Shown here piece by piece: positions 49,601-58,342 of a DNA stretch of 64,000 nt. The stretch covers positions 1 through 64,000 of the forward strand of contig NZ_BOOR01000005.1 in NCBI RefSeq assembly GCF_016863335.1. The letters run 5' to 3'. How positions within the stretch are numbered: position 1 is the stretch's first letter; the number at the start of each line of letters is the position of its first letter. The notes under the pieces are model-generated. The model saw nothing but the letters and a program-made list of their open reading frames with translations, did no database searches and was not told the DNA's origin. The position numbers and the translations under genes were made by a program. This stretch comes from Planotetraspora thailandica (GTDB lineage Bacteria; Actinomycetota; Actinomycetes; Streptosporangiales; Streptosporangiaceae).

Positions 49601-49922
49601 GAAGCCCGACCCGGGCCAGCAGAACCCCGGGCAGTGCCAGCCGAACGACCCGAATTGTCAGGGTGGCGGCGGCGGTAACCCCGGTCAGTGCCAGCCGGGC
49701 GACCCGACCTGTCAGGGTGGCGGCGGCGGTAACCCCGGTCAGTGCCAGCCGGGCGACCCGACCTGTCAGGGTGGCGGCGGCGGTAACCCCGGCCAGTGCC
49801 AGCCGGGCGACCCCACCTGCCAGGGCACGACCGACCCGACCAAGCCCGGCGGCGGACATGGCGGCGGGCAGCAGCCGGTGACGGGCCAGGCTCTGACCAT
49901 GCGGAGATTCTCCGCACGATGA
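46683..49922 (+). CDS. Class A penicillin-binding protein (bifunctional transglycosylase/transpeptidase)
   Basis: 1079 residues. Residues 1 to about 300 are a cytoplasmic Pro/Gly-rich region with a collagen-like repeat. One transmembrane helix follows at about 312-335. The GT51 domain contains [20 protein letters not shown] and [15 protein letters not shown]. The transpeptidase domain has SAFK (Ser about 659), SIN (about 718) and KTGT (Lys about 854). It polymerises and crosslinks peptidoglycan, as PonA/PBP1 do. The C-terminus carries Cys-containing tandem repeats. The start is GTG 46683 with GAGG upstream. Confidence 0.95.
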   Translation: MTYSSFGPEDPSGSGGSPRPGRRRRSPENYGDHREPVRGEQPSAGRARPAAAQPPQSPSAPRAARPGGPANAGASGNARRGAAAFEDTAAMNAAQPPGGGRPSDPRQAAGGARPDPRQQSSGGRPAPNRGPGQPGGPAPRGAGSPPPGSAPPGFQAPGPQGRAPQGPGTPGGRPQGPAPQGPGQRPGAPGAPGGPGGPSRPGVQGARGAAGPGGPGAERTQALNAQAGGYRRDDDEITGPGGHRRAPGRRRVGSGPGGPSGPGGPSGPGGPSGPGGPNGPGGPGGRGPRDPFDDDDDYDKPRRTGWKRFIPNWKIVVASCTILAAGIFGMIMVAYMNTPVPTATQATATAQGSSIYYSDGKTLIARVGMARENIPFSEMPPAIRDAVVATENKTFWDDSGISIPGMARSVWMTATGQQLQGASTITQQMARNYYDGLSQDVSIKRKFKEIFVSVKLDQSLTKEKILEQYLNTVNFGRAYGIQAASKAYFNKPAKSLTVEQAAYLAGRIQTPALDADSPQLQSRFKDVINLMAAYDPQKYGKLPATAKFPKSIKFQDTTALSGSKGYMVSVVLDELEKRKISYADIQSNGYKIVTTFNRRLMSAAKSAVLSETRGMSKEFHAGLAAVDPATGRVVAFYGGDNYDKDKWNEPFDSRKQAASAFKPYVLAAWLDAGYSLKSYVPGKETVPKELPGTTPIKNDAGDAGLPSAINVTEATAKSINTAFASMAYALPGQLQDVRTLAEQAGISKDAIDQDENGVGKENGHGYQLAIGSVGVTPVEQAAGYSIFANAGKHADWHVVQSIKQGNLTILPELKTTRQVISPEAAADATTAMEEVLKTGTAGGRGLPDRPSAGKTGTNNDEKEAWFVGFTPQLSTAVGMYREVCKTSKGKIVQPQYSQCPITDGKKNSKYNINKPFSQAYEVSLGFAGATHPTTIWRNFMMAALQGKPVEQFPKPADIGTPHDLLQPPPPPVQKPDPGQQNPGQCQPNDPNCQGGGGGNPGQCQPGDPTCQGGGGGNPGQCQPGDPTCQGGGGGNPGQCQPGDPTCQGTTDPTKPGGGHGGGQQPVTGQALTMRRFSAR
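47454..47525 (+). repeat. 18-bp tandem repeat in the PBP N-terminus
   Basis: Four copies of an 18-bp unit (GGGCCGAGTGGCCCGGGA; the last is diverged), encoding GPSGPG repeats in the cytoplasmic arm. Confidence 0.9.
49623..49827 (+). repeat. 54-bp tandem repeat in the PBP C-terminus
   Basis: Copies begin at 49623, 49677, 49731 and 49785. Each encodes 18 residues, [18 protein letters not shown], so the exported tail carries two cysteines per repeat. The first copy is diverged (ND/N) and the last is truncated. Confidence 0.93.
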
Positions 49923-49947
49923 GGCGGCCTGCCCGTAGGTGACGAGG

Positions 49948-49985
49948 AGCGCCGGGACCGGATGATCGGTCCCGGCGCTTTTTTT
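49948..49985 (+). terminator. Terminator of the PBP gene
   Basis: A perfect 13-bp stem (AGCGCCGGGACCG/CGGTCCCGGCGCT) with a 6-nt loop and a run of six T residues, just after the PBP stop codon. Confidence 0.96.
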
Positions 49986-50068
49986 CGGCTGTGATGTCGG
50001 CGGCGAGATGAGAGAAATGTGCCGCCGGGTGTCGCGGACCATCGGCGTCGAGTGGTCCAATACCCACC

Positions 50069-51400
50069 ATGACAACCCCGACCGCGAATGCCTCCAGCCC
50101 TGGGCCGGGCGTCGCCCAGCGGGCCGTGCCGTACCTGCCTCTTGGGCTCGTCGCGGGGCTCGGCGCCGTTCTCGCCTTCCTGTGGAAATCGCCCTGCCGA
50201 TTCGGAGGCGCGTGGAACACCGGGGTCGGTCAGTACACGAACTTCTGCTACACGGACATCTATCCGCTGTGGTGGGCCGAGCATCTCAACGAGGGGAAGA
50301 TCCCGTACGTCGACTATCCGGTGGAATATCCGGTCGGCATCGGCGGGATCATGGAGCTGGCCCGTCGGCTGGCCCGCGGGGATGCGCTGACGTTCTACGA
50401 CATCACGGTCGTGTTGATGGGCATCTCGCTCGTCGCCGGCGTCTTATTGATGGCGGCGCTCGCCGGGCCTGCCCGTCGCTGGGACGCGCTCTGGTACGCC
50501 ATCGGCCCTGCGGTGATCCTCTGCGCCTACATCAACTGGGACCTGGCCGCCGGGGCTCTTGCGCTGGGAGGCCTGCTGGCCTGGGCGAAGGATCGGCAGT
50601 ATCTCGCGGGCGTGCTCCTCGCCCTTGCCGTCGCGACCAAGTTCTATCCGCTGATGTTCTTCGGGGCGTTGTTCCTCCTCACGGTCAGGACCGGCAAGTG
50701 GTTCCCCTTCCTGAAGACGGTGAGTGCGGCCGCCGCGACATGGCTGCTGGTCAACGTGCCCGTCATGCTGATCAATTTCGACGGCTGGGAACGCTTCTAC
50801 GCGTTCAGCAGTGAGCGCGGCGCCGACTGGGGCGGGCTCTGGTTCTTCTTCCAGCGGAAGGACTGGGGGTTCCTCGCCGACCCGGACCGGCTGAACACCA
50901 TGGCGATGGGGGCGCTGGCCGTGCTGCTGCTCGGCATCGCGGCCCTGGCGGTCTTCGCCCCTCGACGCCCCCGGCTCATGCAACTGTGCTTCCTTGCGCT
51001 GGCCGCCTTCATGATCACCAATAAGGTCTGGTCGCCGCAGTACGTGTTGTGGCTGGTGCCGTTCGCGGTGCTGGCCCGGCCGAAGTGGGGCGCCCTGGTG
51101 GCCTGGCAACTGGCGGAGTGCTGGTACTTCTTCTCGATCTGGCTGTATCTGGTCGCCCAGGACCCCGCCAACGCGAGCCTCGGCATCGGCGACACGCCGT
51201 ACTTCCTGTCGGTGTGGGCGAGAGCCATCACGATCGTGGTCCTCATGGCGCTCGTCGTGAAGGACGTGCTGCGCCCCGAATCCGACGTCGTCCGCCGGGG
51301 CGGTGTGGACGACCCCTCGGGCGGCGTGTTCTCCGGCGCGGCCGATCGTTTCGCGCTGCCGCTACGACGGCGCGAGACCACTCCACCTGTCTCCGCGTGA
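50069..51400 (+). CDS. GT87-type polytopic membrane glycosyltransferase
   Basis: 443 residues with about 10 hydrophobic segments, resembling GT87/DUF2029 mannosyltransferases that use polyprenyl-phosphate sugars on the outer face. YVDYPVEYPVGIGGIMELA is the family-like acidic loop, with PQYVLWLVPFAVLA near the C-terminus. The substrate is not determined. ATG 50069 has no strong ribosome binding site. It is followed by a second, related GT87 gene, with a 128-nt gap. Confidence 0.82.
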   Translation: MTTPTANASSPGPGVAQRAVPYLPLGLVAGLGAVLAFLWKSPCRFGGAWNTGVGQYTNFCYTDIYPLWWAEHLNEGKIPYVDYPVEYPVGIGGIMELARRLARGDALTFYDITVVLMGISLVAGVLLMAALAGPARRWDALWYAIGPAVILCAYINWDLAAGALALGGLLAWAKDRQYLAGVLLALAVATKFYPLMFFGALFLLTVRTGKWFPFLKTVSAAAATWLLVNVPVMLINFDGWERFYAFSSERGADWGGLWFFFQRKDWGFLADPDRLNTMAMGALAVLLLGIAALAVFAPRRPRLMQLCFLALAAFMITNKVWSPQYVLWLVPFAVLARPKWGALVAWQLAECWYFFSIWLYLVAQDPANASLGIGDTPYFLSVWARAITIVVLMALVVKDVLRPESDVVRRGGVDDPSGGVFSGAADRFALPLRRRETTPPVSA

Positions 51401-51528
51401 CCGATTCCTCCGCACTCGGGCCGGCCGTTCACCCTTAATCCGCTGGTCCGGGGCCCGGACGGCCAAATGTGATCTTGTAGCCTTGCGATAGTGGATGCCC
51501 GAGGTGAGGCCCCGAGTCTGGAAAGAGC

Positions 51529-52773
51529 GTGCGAAAGAGCGTGCGGAAGATCCTGCCGTGGCAGATGGCGCTCGTCTGGGTGCTGACCCGGGCGGCGTTG
51601 CTGCTCGCCGCCCTGCAGATCATCCCCGTCGGGCACGCGGGGTCGTTCGACAACGACGTCTCGCTGTATCAGGACTGGTCGCGGACCCTGCTCACCGGCC
51701 AGTTCCCCGCGGGGGACGACAAATGGCAGTACCCGCCGCTGGCCGCCGTCCCGATGGTCGTCCCCCACCTGCTTCCGTGGGACTACCACCTCGACTTCTA
51801 CCTGGTCGCCGTGCTGTGCGACCTGCTGATCCTGCTGATGCTGTGGCGGTTCACCGCCAAGACTGGCGGGAGTCGTACGGGCCTGTGGGCCTGGACCGTA
51901 GGTGCGGCACTCCTGGGACCGCTGCTGATCTCGCGGTACGACCTGATGGTGGCGCTGGTGGCCGTCATGGCGCTGACCGCGTCGGCCGACCCCGTCGTGC
52001 GCGGGCTGCTGATCGGGATCGGGCTGATCGTCAAGGTGTGGCCGGTCGCCCTGCTCGCCGGGCTGCGCCGCTGGCGTGAGGTGCTGAAGGGAGCGGGCTC
52101 GGCCGTCGCCGTCGGCGTGGTGGGGTGCGGCCTCGCCGTCGCCATGATGCCCCACGCGTTCGACTTCCTCACGGCTCAGGAGGACAGGGGGCTCCAGGTC
52201 GAGTCGCTGGCGGCCACGCCGTTCGCGCTTGGGCGGGTGCTCGGCTGGTGGGACGGTTTCACCAACTACCAGCACGGGGCCATGGAGGCGGTCGGCCCCG
52301 GTGTCGAGACGGCCGCGCGGCTCAGCCTGATCGCGACGCCCCTGGCCGTCGGCCTGCTGGCGTTGTGGTGGCTGCGTGCGCGGGCCGGCGCCCGCACGTA
52401 CTACGACGCGGCGCTGACGGCCGTGCTCTTCCTGGTGGTGACCAGCCGGGTGCTCTCCCCGCAGTACATGGTCTGGCTGGTCGGCGTCGCCGCGGTCGTC
52501 CTGGCCGTACGGCCGGGCGAGGACGGCCCGACTCAGCGGCCGGCGGCGTGGCTCATCCTCGCGGCGACCCTGCTGACGGGCGTCATGTATCCGTGGGTGG
52601 AGCAGGACTACAGCTGGACGGGTCGGCTGCCGGGCACCCTCGTGCTGGTAGCCCGCAACGTGATTCTCCTCGTCGCGGCGGTCGTCTCCTTCGTGCAACT
52701 TTGGCGCAGCACCCGCCGGCGTGGCGGTCCCTCGTACGTGCCCGCCCACCGCGCCGCCGCACAGGCCTCGTAG
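51529..52773 (+). CDS. Second GT87-type membrane glycosyltransferase
   Basis: 414 residues, polytopic. It shares the plan of the preceding gene (DKWQYPPLAAVPMVVP acidic loop, PQYMVWLVGVAAVVLA near the C-terminus), so the two are diverged paralogs. Probably a lipid-linked sugar transferase for envelope glycans. The start is GTG 51529; a GTG 12 nt further in is also possible. Confidence 0.82.
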   Translation: MRKSVRKILPWQMALVWVLTRAALLLAALQIIPVGHAGSFDNDVSLYQDWSRTLLTGQFPAGDDKWQYPPLAAVPMVVPHLLPWDYHLDFYLVAVLCDLLILLMLWRFTAKTGGSRTGLWAWTVGAALLGPLLISRYDLMVALVAVMALTASADPVVRGLLIGIGLIVKVWPVALLAGLRRWREVLKGAGSAVAVGVVGCGLAVAMMPHAFDFLTAQEDRGLQVESLAATPFALGRVLGWWDGFTNYQHGAMEAVGPGVETAARLSLIATPLAVGLLALWWLRARAGARTYYDAALTAVLFLVVTSRVLSPQYMVWLVGVAAVVLAVRPGEDGPTQRPAAWLILAATLLTGVMYPWVEQDYSWTGRLPGTLVLVARNVILLVAAVVSFVQLWRSTRRRGGPSYVPAHRAAAQAS

Positions 52774-52819
52774 GCGGGCCGGCGCCCTACCCGCTTCGAG
52801 TGGGCGTCAATCCAGAGAT

Positions 52820-52840
52820 TTATCCACAGGCTGTGGACAT
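52820..52840. promoter_or_regulatory. Inverted pair of DnaA boxes
   Basis: TTATCCACA (52820-52828, perfect consensus) and TGTGGACAT (52832-52840) face each other 3 nt apart in the short gap between the GT87 gene and the endonuclease gene. The 15-nt TATCCACAGGCTGTG is also present at 17978-17992, next to the dnaA stop codon. Confidence 0.65.
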
Positions 52841-52843
52841 CCC

Positions 52844-53638
52844 CTACAGGTTCTTGCGGAGGAAGGCGATGTCGTCCGCCTGGCCGTCCGAGGGGGTCTC
52901 CACGACGATCGGCGCGCCTGCGGCCCGGCACACGGCGAGGATCAGCTCCGGGTCGATCTGCCCGGCGCCCAGGTTGGCGTGCCGGTCGGCGCCCGAGTCG
53001 AAGGCGTCGCGCGAGTCGTTGCAGTGCACGAGGTCGATCCGCCCCGTGATCGCCAGCACCCGGTCGACCAGGCCGAGCAGCTCCTCGCCGCCCGCATGGA
53101 AGTGGCAGGTGTCCAGGCAGAACCCGATGACCGAGGGATCGGGCGCGCCCGAGGTGACGGCGTCCCAGAGCCGGGCGATCCGGTCGAGCTTGCGGGCCAT
53201 CGCGTTGCCGCCGCCCGCCGTGTTCTCGATCAGCACGGGGATCGGGCAGTCCATACGCTCGAAGACCTTGCGCCAGTTGTCGAAGCCGATCTGGGCGTCG
53301 TCGGAGGCGTTGACATGACCGGCGTGCACGATCAGGCCCTTCGCGCCGATCGACGCCGCCGCCTTCATCTGCCCGTCCAGGAGCTTGCGGCTGGGGATGC
53401 GGATGCGGTTGTTGGCCGTCGCCACATTGATCACGTACGGGGCGTGGATGTAGACGTCCACGCCCGAGCCGGCGAGCGCTTCCGCGGACTCCGGGAGGAC
53501 CGGGCCCTTCCACCCCTGCGGGTCCCCGAGGAAGAACTGCACGACGTCGGCGTCGCGCGCCGCCGCGTGAGCCAGAGGGTCGTCCTGGTCGACGTGGGCT
53601 CCGATCCTGTGGATCCGTTCGCCGTCGTGCCGTTCCAT
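52844..53638 (-). CDS. nfo: Deoxyribonuclease IV / AP endonuclease family 2
   Basis: 264 residues with the TIM-barrel metal ligands of endonuclease IV: IGAHVDQ, IVHAGHVNASD, LIENTAGGGNAMAR, FCLDTCHFHAGG and LVHCNDSRDAFDSGADRHANLG. It incises DNA at abasic sites in base-excision repair. ATG 53638 is chosen because GGGAGGA precedes it; the longer frame to 53740 lacks family similarity. It is convergent with the GT87 gene. Confidence 0.9.
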   Translation of the reverse strand: MERHDGERIHRIGAHVDQDDPLAHAAARDADVVQFFLGDPQGWKGPVLPESAEALAGSGVDVYIHAPYVINVATANNRIRIPSRKLLDGQMKAAASIGAKGLIVHAGHVNASDDAQIGFDNWRKVFERMDCPIPVLIENTAGGGNAMARKLDRIARLWDAVTSGAPDPSVIGFCLDTCHFHAGGEELLGLVDRVLAITGRIDLVHCNDSRDAFDSGADRHANLGAGQIDPELILAVCRAAGAPIVVETPSDGQADDIAFLRKNL

Positions 53639-53812
53639 CTGGTTCCTCCCTCGCTCGGCCCCGCCCGGATCCCCCGCCGGAGGTAATGGGACCCGAAAAC
53701 GCGAGTGCCGAACCCTAGGCGTCTTCCAAGAGCGTTTCAAGGCCTTACGGCCGGGCAGTCGCAGTCTCGCACGCGCCCTGCCCCCGCGCGCAGATGATAC
53801 AAGGAGACGAGC

Positions 53813-53992
53813 ATGCGATATCGGCTGGGAAGCCTCCTCTTACTGATCTACATCCTGGTCGGGCTCTACCTGGCGTGGGATCGCCACTACCTCACGCCGA
53901 CCCTGCTGAAGCAGATCGCCCAGGCGCTGCTGGCGATCTTCCTGTGGTTCCTGATCCTCCTCGGCGTCGACCTCCACATCGGAGGAGTGTGA
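53813..53992 (+). CDS. Small two-helix membrane protein (59 residues)
   Basis: 59 residues beginning MRYRLGSLLLLIYILVGLYL and ending HIGGV. It has two transmembrane segments (about 6-20 and 38-52) separated by a charged turn. ATG 53813 has AAGGAG 6 nt upstream. The function is unknown. It precedes a second small membrane protein (opposite strand) and the rpsF operon. Confidence 0.82.
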   Translation: MRYRLGSLLLLIYILVGLYLAWDRHYLTPTLLKQIAQALLAIFLWFLILLGVDLHIGGV

Positions 53993-54058
53993 CGCCTTGG
54001 TCGTTGACGCACGCGTCACCGGTCCCGGGCCCGCCCCGGGGCCTGTGACTCGCGCTGA

Positions 54059-54460
54059 TCAGGGCTTCGGCAAAAAGCCGCCGTGCGCGATGCCGAGCGC
54101 CACCCCCACGAACGACGCCACGACGCCCACGATGATGATGCTGCGCTGGGCGGTCGTGGACGAGACGAACTGGGTGTAGAGCCCCGCGCAGAACCCGATC
54201 GCGCCCGCCCAGGCGGCGATCACATGGGCTCTCACGATGAAACCGGTGACGAACGCCAGCAACCCCACCAGCAGGGTCGCGAGGACCATGACGTTCTCCG
54301 CCGGATGGCGGCGGCCGTCGGTGTTCAACGTGATCCTGCCGCGCCCGTCCCTGATGATGTGACCGGTGTTCGGGATGTTCGCGGCGCTCCCCGTCGTGTT
54401 GGCCGCGGCGTCTCCTGCGGTGTATTCGGCGGGGCCTGGAACGTCGTGCATCGAGGCCAC
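54059..54460 (-). CDS. Conserved membrane protein of unknown function
   Basis: 133 residues. A hydrophilic N-terminus of about 55 residues (Ala/Thr/Asn-rich) is followed by three hydrophobic helices ([49 protein letters not shown]). GTG 54460 has AGGAG 5 nt upstream; ATG 54451 is an alternative. I do not recognise the family. It is divergent from rpsF. Confidence 0.72.
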   Translation of the reverse strand: MASMHDVPGPAEYTAGDAAANTTGSAANIPNTGHIIRDGRGRITLNTDGRRHPAENVMVLATLLVGLLAFVTGFIVRAHVIAAWAGAIGFCAGLYTQFVSSTTAQRSIIIVGVVASFVGVALGIAHGGFLPKP

Positions 54461-54629
54461 CCCCTCTCCTTCTACCAGTTTGCCGCGAAGTCCGGTGGAC
54501 GGCCATATGCCTGGTAGCCTTGTGCGGCTGCGTCTGATATGGGCCGGGGCTTATGCCAGGCCCGCGCAGTGTCCTCCTGTCACGGCAAGGCGTCGTGACC
54601 GCAAGAGTCCAGAGGAGGTTGGATTCCAC

Positions 54630-54920
54630 ATGCGTCGTTACGAGCTGATGGTCATTCTCGACCCGTCCCTCGATGAGCGCACCGTGCAGCCCTCACTCGA
54701 CCAGTTCCTCACCGTCGTGCGCAACGACGGCGGAAGCATCGAGAAGGTCGACGTCTGGGGGCGTCGCCGGCTGTCCTACGACATCGACAAGAAGTCGGAA
54801 GGCATCTACGCCGTCGTCGACCTCACCGCGGAGCCCGCGACGGTCAAGGAGCTGGACCGCCAGCTCAACCTGAACGAGGGCATTCTCCGTACCAAGGTCA
54901 TCCGCCCCGAGCTTCACTGA
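54630..54920 (+). CDS. rpsF: 30S ribosomal protein S6
   Basis: 96 residues: [16 protein letters not shown] start, [10 protein letters not shown] middle and basic end. It partners with S18 in the 30S subunit. ATG 54630 has AGAGGAGG 11 nt upstream. First gene of the rpsF-ssb-rpsR-rplI operon. Confidence 0.97.
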   Translation: MRRYELMVILDPSLDERTVQPSLDQFLTVVRNDGGSIEKVDVWGRRRLSYDIDKKSEGIYAVVDLTAEPATVKELDRQLNLNEGILRTKVIRPELH

Positions 54921-55013
54921 CCAGTGACGCGAAGCCCGGCGATTTGTCGGGCCGTAGCCGTACTCTGAGCCCCGAAGGCCCTGGGCTGACGGGATAGGAA
55001 GGCATAGCGACCG

Positions 55014-55574
55014 ATGGCAGCAGGCGACACCACGATCACCATCGTCGGCAACCTTGTCGGCGACCCGGAGCTCCGCTTCACCCCCACGGGGCAAGCGGTG
55101 GCCCGGTTCCGTATCGCGTCCACTCCGAGGTTCCTCGACAGGCAGACCAACGAGTGGAAGGACGGCGAAGGCCTGTTCCTGACGTGCAACGTCTGGCGTC
55201 AGGCGGCGGAGAACGTCGCCGAGAGCCTGCAGCGCGGCATGCGCGTCATCGTTCAGGGGCGGCTGCGCCAGCGGTCTTACGAGACCAAGGAAGGCGAGAC
55301 GCGTACGGTCTACGAGGTCGAGGTCGATGAAGTCGGCCCCTCCCTGCGCAACGCCACCGCGAAGGTGAACAAGACCACCCGTCAGGGTGGTGGTGGCGGC
55401 GGTGGTGGTGGCTTCGGCGGCGGCCCCGCGGACGACCCGTGGGCGAGCGCGTCCCCCTCCCCTCAAGGCGGGGGCGGCTACAACCAGGGCGGTCAGGGCG
55501 GCGGCTTCAGCGGCGGCGGCCAGGGTGGCGGCTTCGGCGGCGGCGGCGACTTCAGCGACGAGCCGCCCTTCTAG
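55014..55574 (+). CDS. ssb: Single-stranded DNA-binding protein
   Basis: 186 residues. An OB-fold (about 1-110; [38 protein letters not shown]) is followed by a Gly-rich tail ending in the acidic DEPPF tip that recruits DNA-metabolism proteins. It lies between rpsF and rpsR, as in most bacteria. Confidence 0.98.
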   Translation: MAAGDTTITIVGNLVGDPELRFTPTGQAVARFRIASTPRFLDRQTNEWKDGEGLFLTCNVWRQAAENVAESLQRGMRVIVQGRLRQRSYETKEGETRTVYEVEVDEVGPSLRNATAKVNKTTRQGGGGGGGGGFGGGPADDPWASASPSPQGGGGYNQGGQGGGFSGGGQGGGFGGGGDFSDEPPF

Positions 55575-55667
55575 ACCTCACTTCGGGATCACGCGTCCCG
55601 TCACATCACCACTAGTAAACCGACCGACCATTCCCGCATCATGCGGGGCTCTGAAAGGAGCACCACG

Positions 55668-55904
55668 ATGGCGAAGCCGGCACTGCGCAAGCCGAAGAAG
55701 AAGGTTTGCCTGTTCTGCCACGACAAGATCTCCTACGTCGACTACAAGGACACGGCGCTGCTTCGGAAGTTCATCTCCGACCGCGGCAAGATCCGTGCCC
55801 GCCGGGTGACGGGCAACTGCGTCCAGCACCAGCGCGACGTGGCCACCGCTATCAAGAACGCTCGTGAGGTGGCCCTGCTGCCGTACACGAGCACCGCGCG
55901 CTAG
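55668..55904 (+). CDS. rpsR: 30S ribosomal protein S18 (zinc-binding type)
   Basis: 78 residues. It has VCLFC near the N-terminus and GNC at the centre, the C-x-x-C plus Cys set of the zinc-containing form. Actinobacteria often carry a second zinc-free copy controlled by Zur elsewhere. [18 protein letters not shown] and LLPYTSTAR are typical. ATG 55668 has AAAGGAG 8 nt upstream. Confidence 0.97.
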   Translation: MAKPALRKPKKKVCLFCHDKISYVDYKDTALLRKFISDRGKIRARRVTGNCVQHQRDVATAIKNAREVALLPYTSTAR

Positions 55905-55921
55905 GAAAGGAGTCTCAGGAC

Positions 55922-56368
55922 ATGAAGCTCATTCTCACCACTGAGGTCTCCGGCCTGGGCGCTCCCGGCGACGTCGTCGAGGTCAAGGACGGCTACGGCC
56001 GTAACTACCTGATCCCGCGCGGGTTCGCGATCCGCTGGACCCGCGGCGCCGAGTCCCAGATCGCCTCGATCAAGAAGGCGCGTGACGCCCGCGAGATCCG
56101 CGACCTGGGCACCGCCAAGGAGGTCGCCGGCCAGCTCGGCGCGCTCAAGGTGAAGCTGAAGACCCGCGCCGGCGAGTCCGGCCGTCTGTTCGGCTCGGTC
56201 ACGACGAACGACATCGCCGAGGCCGTCAAGGCCGCGGGCGGCCCGCAGCTCGACCGCCGCCGCATCGAGATCGTCAACGCGATCAAGAGCCTCGGCACCC
56301 ACCGGGTCAGCGTGAAGCTGCACCCCGAGGTCGCCGCGACCGTCGAGGTCGAGATCGTCGCCGGCTGA
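55922..56368 (+). CDS. rplI: 50S ribosomal protein L9
   Basis: 148 residues, full length: an N-terminal RNA-binding domain ([32 protein letters not shown]), a long connecting helix and a C-terminal domain. AAAGGAG lies upstream, overlapping the end of rpsR. A strong terminator follows. Confidence 0.98.
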   Translation: MKLILTTEVSGLGAPGDVVEVKDGYGRNYLIPRGFAIRWTRGAESQIASIKKARDAREIRDLGTAKEVAGQLGALKVKLKTRAGESGRLFGSVTTNDIAEAVKAAGGPQLDRRRIEIVNAIKSLGTHRVSVKLHPEVAATVEVEIVAG

Positions 56369-56383
56369 TCCGGCCCTGAGAAG

Positions 56384-56414
56384 AGCCCCTTCCCGATGTC
56401 GGGAGGGGGCTTTT
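56384..56414 (+). terminator. Terminator of the rpsF-rplI operon
   Basis: A 13-bp stem (AGCCCCTTCCCGA with TCGGGAGGGGGCT, one G-T pair) and a TTTT run. Confidence 0.93.
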
Positions 56415-56570
56415 CCTATGCGCGGGGCGGTCATGGGGCTCCACCGATCGGCGCGGGAAGATCCACGAAGACGACAAATCCCCCCAGGTAAAGAAGGGTG
56501 CTACGAAACGCTAGTATCTTCCCAATCAATTTTGCGGATTTCGTCGTAGATCATATTGGTGGAGGCTGGA

Positions 56571-57437
56571 ATGCACCGTCCTACGATGCTGCTCGCGGGC
56601 GGCGTCCTCGTGTTGGCGGCGGCGGCCTGCGCTCCCCAACCCAGCACCACCGCGAGCCCGAGCGCCTCAGGAAGCGCGTCTGCGACCTGCGACAAGGCGC
56701 AGCTTCCGCTGACCGCGCCGGGCAAGCTCACGATCGGAACCGACAAGCCCGCCTACGAGCCCTGGTTCAAGAACGACGACCCGACCAGCGGGCAGGGTTT
56801 CGAGAGTGCCGTGGCCTACGCGGTGGCGCAGAAGCTCGGCTTCACCAAGGACGAGGTCGCCTGGACGGTCGTTCCGTTCGACTCGTCGTTCGCCCCGGGA
56901 CCGAAGAAGTTCGACTTCGACATCAACCAGATCTCCATCTCGCCCGAGCGGCAGAAGGCGGTCGACTTCAGCGAGGGCTATTACACGGTCAAGCAGGGCG
57001 TTGTCGCCCTCAACGGCTCGAAGTTCGCCGGTGCGACGACCCTGGCGGAGCTGAAGGACGCGAAGATCGGTGTTCAGGCCGGCACGACGGCCCTGCAGGC
57101 GGTCCAGCAGGTGATTCAGCCGACCAAGGACCCCAGCGTCTACAACCAGCAGATCGATGCGATCAGCGCGCTGAAGAACAAGCAGATCGACGCCATCGTG
57201 GTGGACCTTCCCACGGCGTTCTACGTCACCGCGGCCCAGATCGACGGCTCAAAGATCGTTGGTCAGTTCGCTGCGAACTCGGGCACCCCTGAGGAGTTCG
57301 GCCTGCTCTTCCAGAAGGGCAGCGGCCTGGTCTCCTGCGTGGACAAGGCTCTCGGCGATCTCAAGTCGTCCGGTGAGCTCGCGGGCATCGAGAGCCAGTG
57401 GCTGACCGGCAGCGCCGGCGCTCCGGAGCTGAAGTGA
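56571..57437 (+). CDS. Amino-acid ABC transporter substrate-binding lipoprotein
   Basis: 288 residues. A lipoprotein signal ends AAAAC (Cys20). A Ser/Thr/Ala linker leads to a type 3 solute-binding fold: KLTIGTDKPAYEPWF, FDFDINQISISPERQKAVDFSEGYY and the conserved late GTPEEFGLLF. It captures a polar amino acid for the downstream permease and ATPase; which one is not known. ATG 56571 has GGAGG 5 nt upstream. The upstream 150 nt are more AT-rich and probably hold the promoter. Confidence 0.92.
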   Translation: MHRPTMLLAGGVLVLAAAACAPQPSTTASPSASGSASATCDKAQLPLTAPGKLTIGTDKPAYEPWFKNDDPTSGQGFESAVAYAVAQKLGFTKDEVAWTVVPFDSSFAPGPKKFDFDINQISISPERQKAVDFSEGYYTVKQGVVALNGSKFAGATTLAELKDAKIGVQAGTTALQAVQQVIQPTKDPSVYNQQIDAISALKNKQIDAIVVDLPTAFYVTAAQIDGSKIVGQFAANSGTPEEFGLLFQKGSGLVSCVDKALGDLKSSGELAGIESQWLTGSAGAPELK

Positions 57438-58342
57438 CCGAAGGGGAAACCGGCACCGACGCCCCCGAAGAGTCCGGCGGCACGGGCACTTCCGCCCGGC
57501 GGACCAAGAGCGAGCATCAGATCCGCCGCGAGGCGGAGCTGCACAAGCGGTCCAGGCGCTCCACCTCGATCGCCACGGCGTCCACCATCGTGGTCGCCGT
57601 GGTCCTGATCGTGGGCGTGACGGCGTCGCCTGGCTGGCCGACGGTTCAGGACAAATTCTTCAACCCGTCGCAGTTCGCCGACGGGCTTCCTGACGTCCTG
57701 CGCGGATTCCTGCTCAACATCAAGATCTTCCTCATCGCCGAGCCGATCGTGTTGGTCCTCGCGCTGGCCGTGGCGCTGGTGCGGACCCTGCGCTCGCCGG
57801 TCTTCTTCCCGCTGCGGGCGATCGCGGTCTTCTACACCGACGTCTTCCGTGGCATCCCGACCATCCTGCTGATCTACCTGGTCGGTTTCGGCGTTCCCGC
57901 ACTCCAGCTACAGGGGGCGCCGAACGATCCGGTGACGCTCGGCATCATCGCGCTCATCCTGTCCTACGGGGCGTACGTCGCGGAGGTCTTCCGCTCGGGC
58001 ATCGAGTCGATTCACCCGAGCCAGCGGGCGGCCGCGCGGTCGCTTGCGCTGACTCATGGGCAGACCATGCGCTATGTGGTCGTTCCGCAGGCGGTCCGCC
58101 GTGTGATCCCGCCGCTCCTTAACGACTTCGCCTCGCTGCAGAAGGACAGCGCCCTCGTCGCCGTGCTCGGGCCGCTGGAGGCGCTGCGTCAGGCGTCGAT
58201 CCACTCGTCGCTGGCGTTCAACTACACGCCCTATCTCAGCGCGGCGTTGTTGTTCATCGTCCTCACCGTGCCGATGGCCCGCTTCACCGACCATCTCGCC
58301 GCCCGGGCGGCCCGCCGCCAGCTCGCCGGGGGTCACGTATGA
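57434..58342 (+). CDS. Amino-acid ABC transporter permease
   Basis: 302 residues. A hydrophilic N-terminus of about 45 residues is followed by a His/Glu/Gln-type permease with the EAA loop EVFRSGIESIHPSQRAAARSL, FYTDVFRGIPTILLIYLVGF and PPLLNDFASLQKDSALVAVLG. GTG 57434 overlaps the upstream stop (GTGA) and the end overlaps the ATPase start, so the three genes are translationally coupled. Confidence 0.94.
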   Translation: MTEGETGTDAPEESGGTGTSARRTKSEHQIRREAELHKRSRRSTSIATASTIVVAVVLIVGVTASPGWPTVQDKFFNPSQFADGLPDVLRGFLLNIKIFLIAEPIVLVLALAVALVRTLRSPVFFPLRAIAVFYTDVFRGIPTILLIYLVGFGVPALQLQGAPNDPVTLGIIALILSYGAYVAEVFRSGIESIHPSQRAAARSLALTHGQTMRYVVVPQAVRRVIPPLLNDFASLQKDSALVAVLGPLEALRQASIHSSLAFNYTPYLSAALLFIVLTVPMARFTDHLAARAARRQLAGGHV

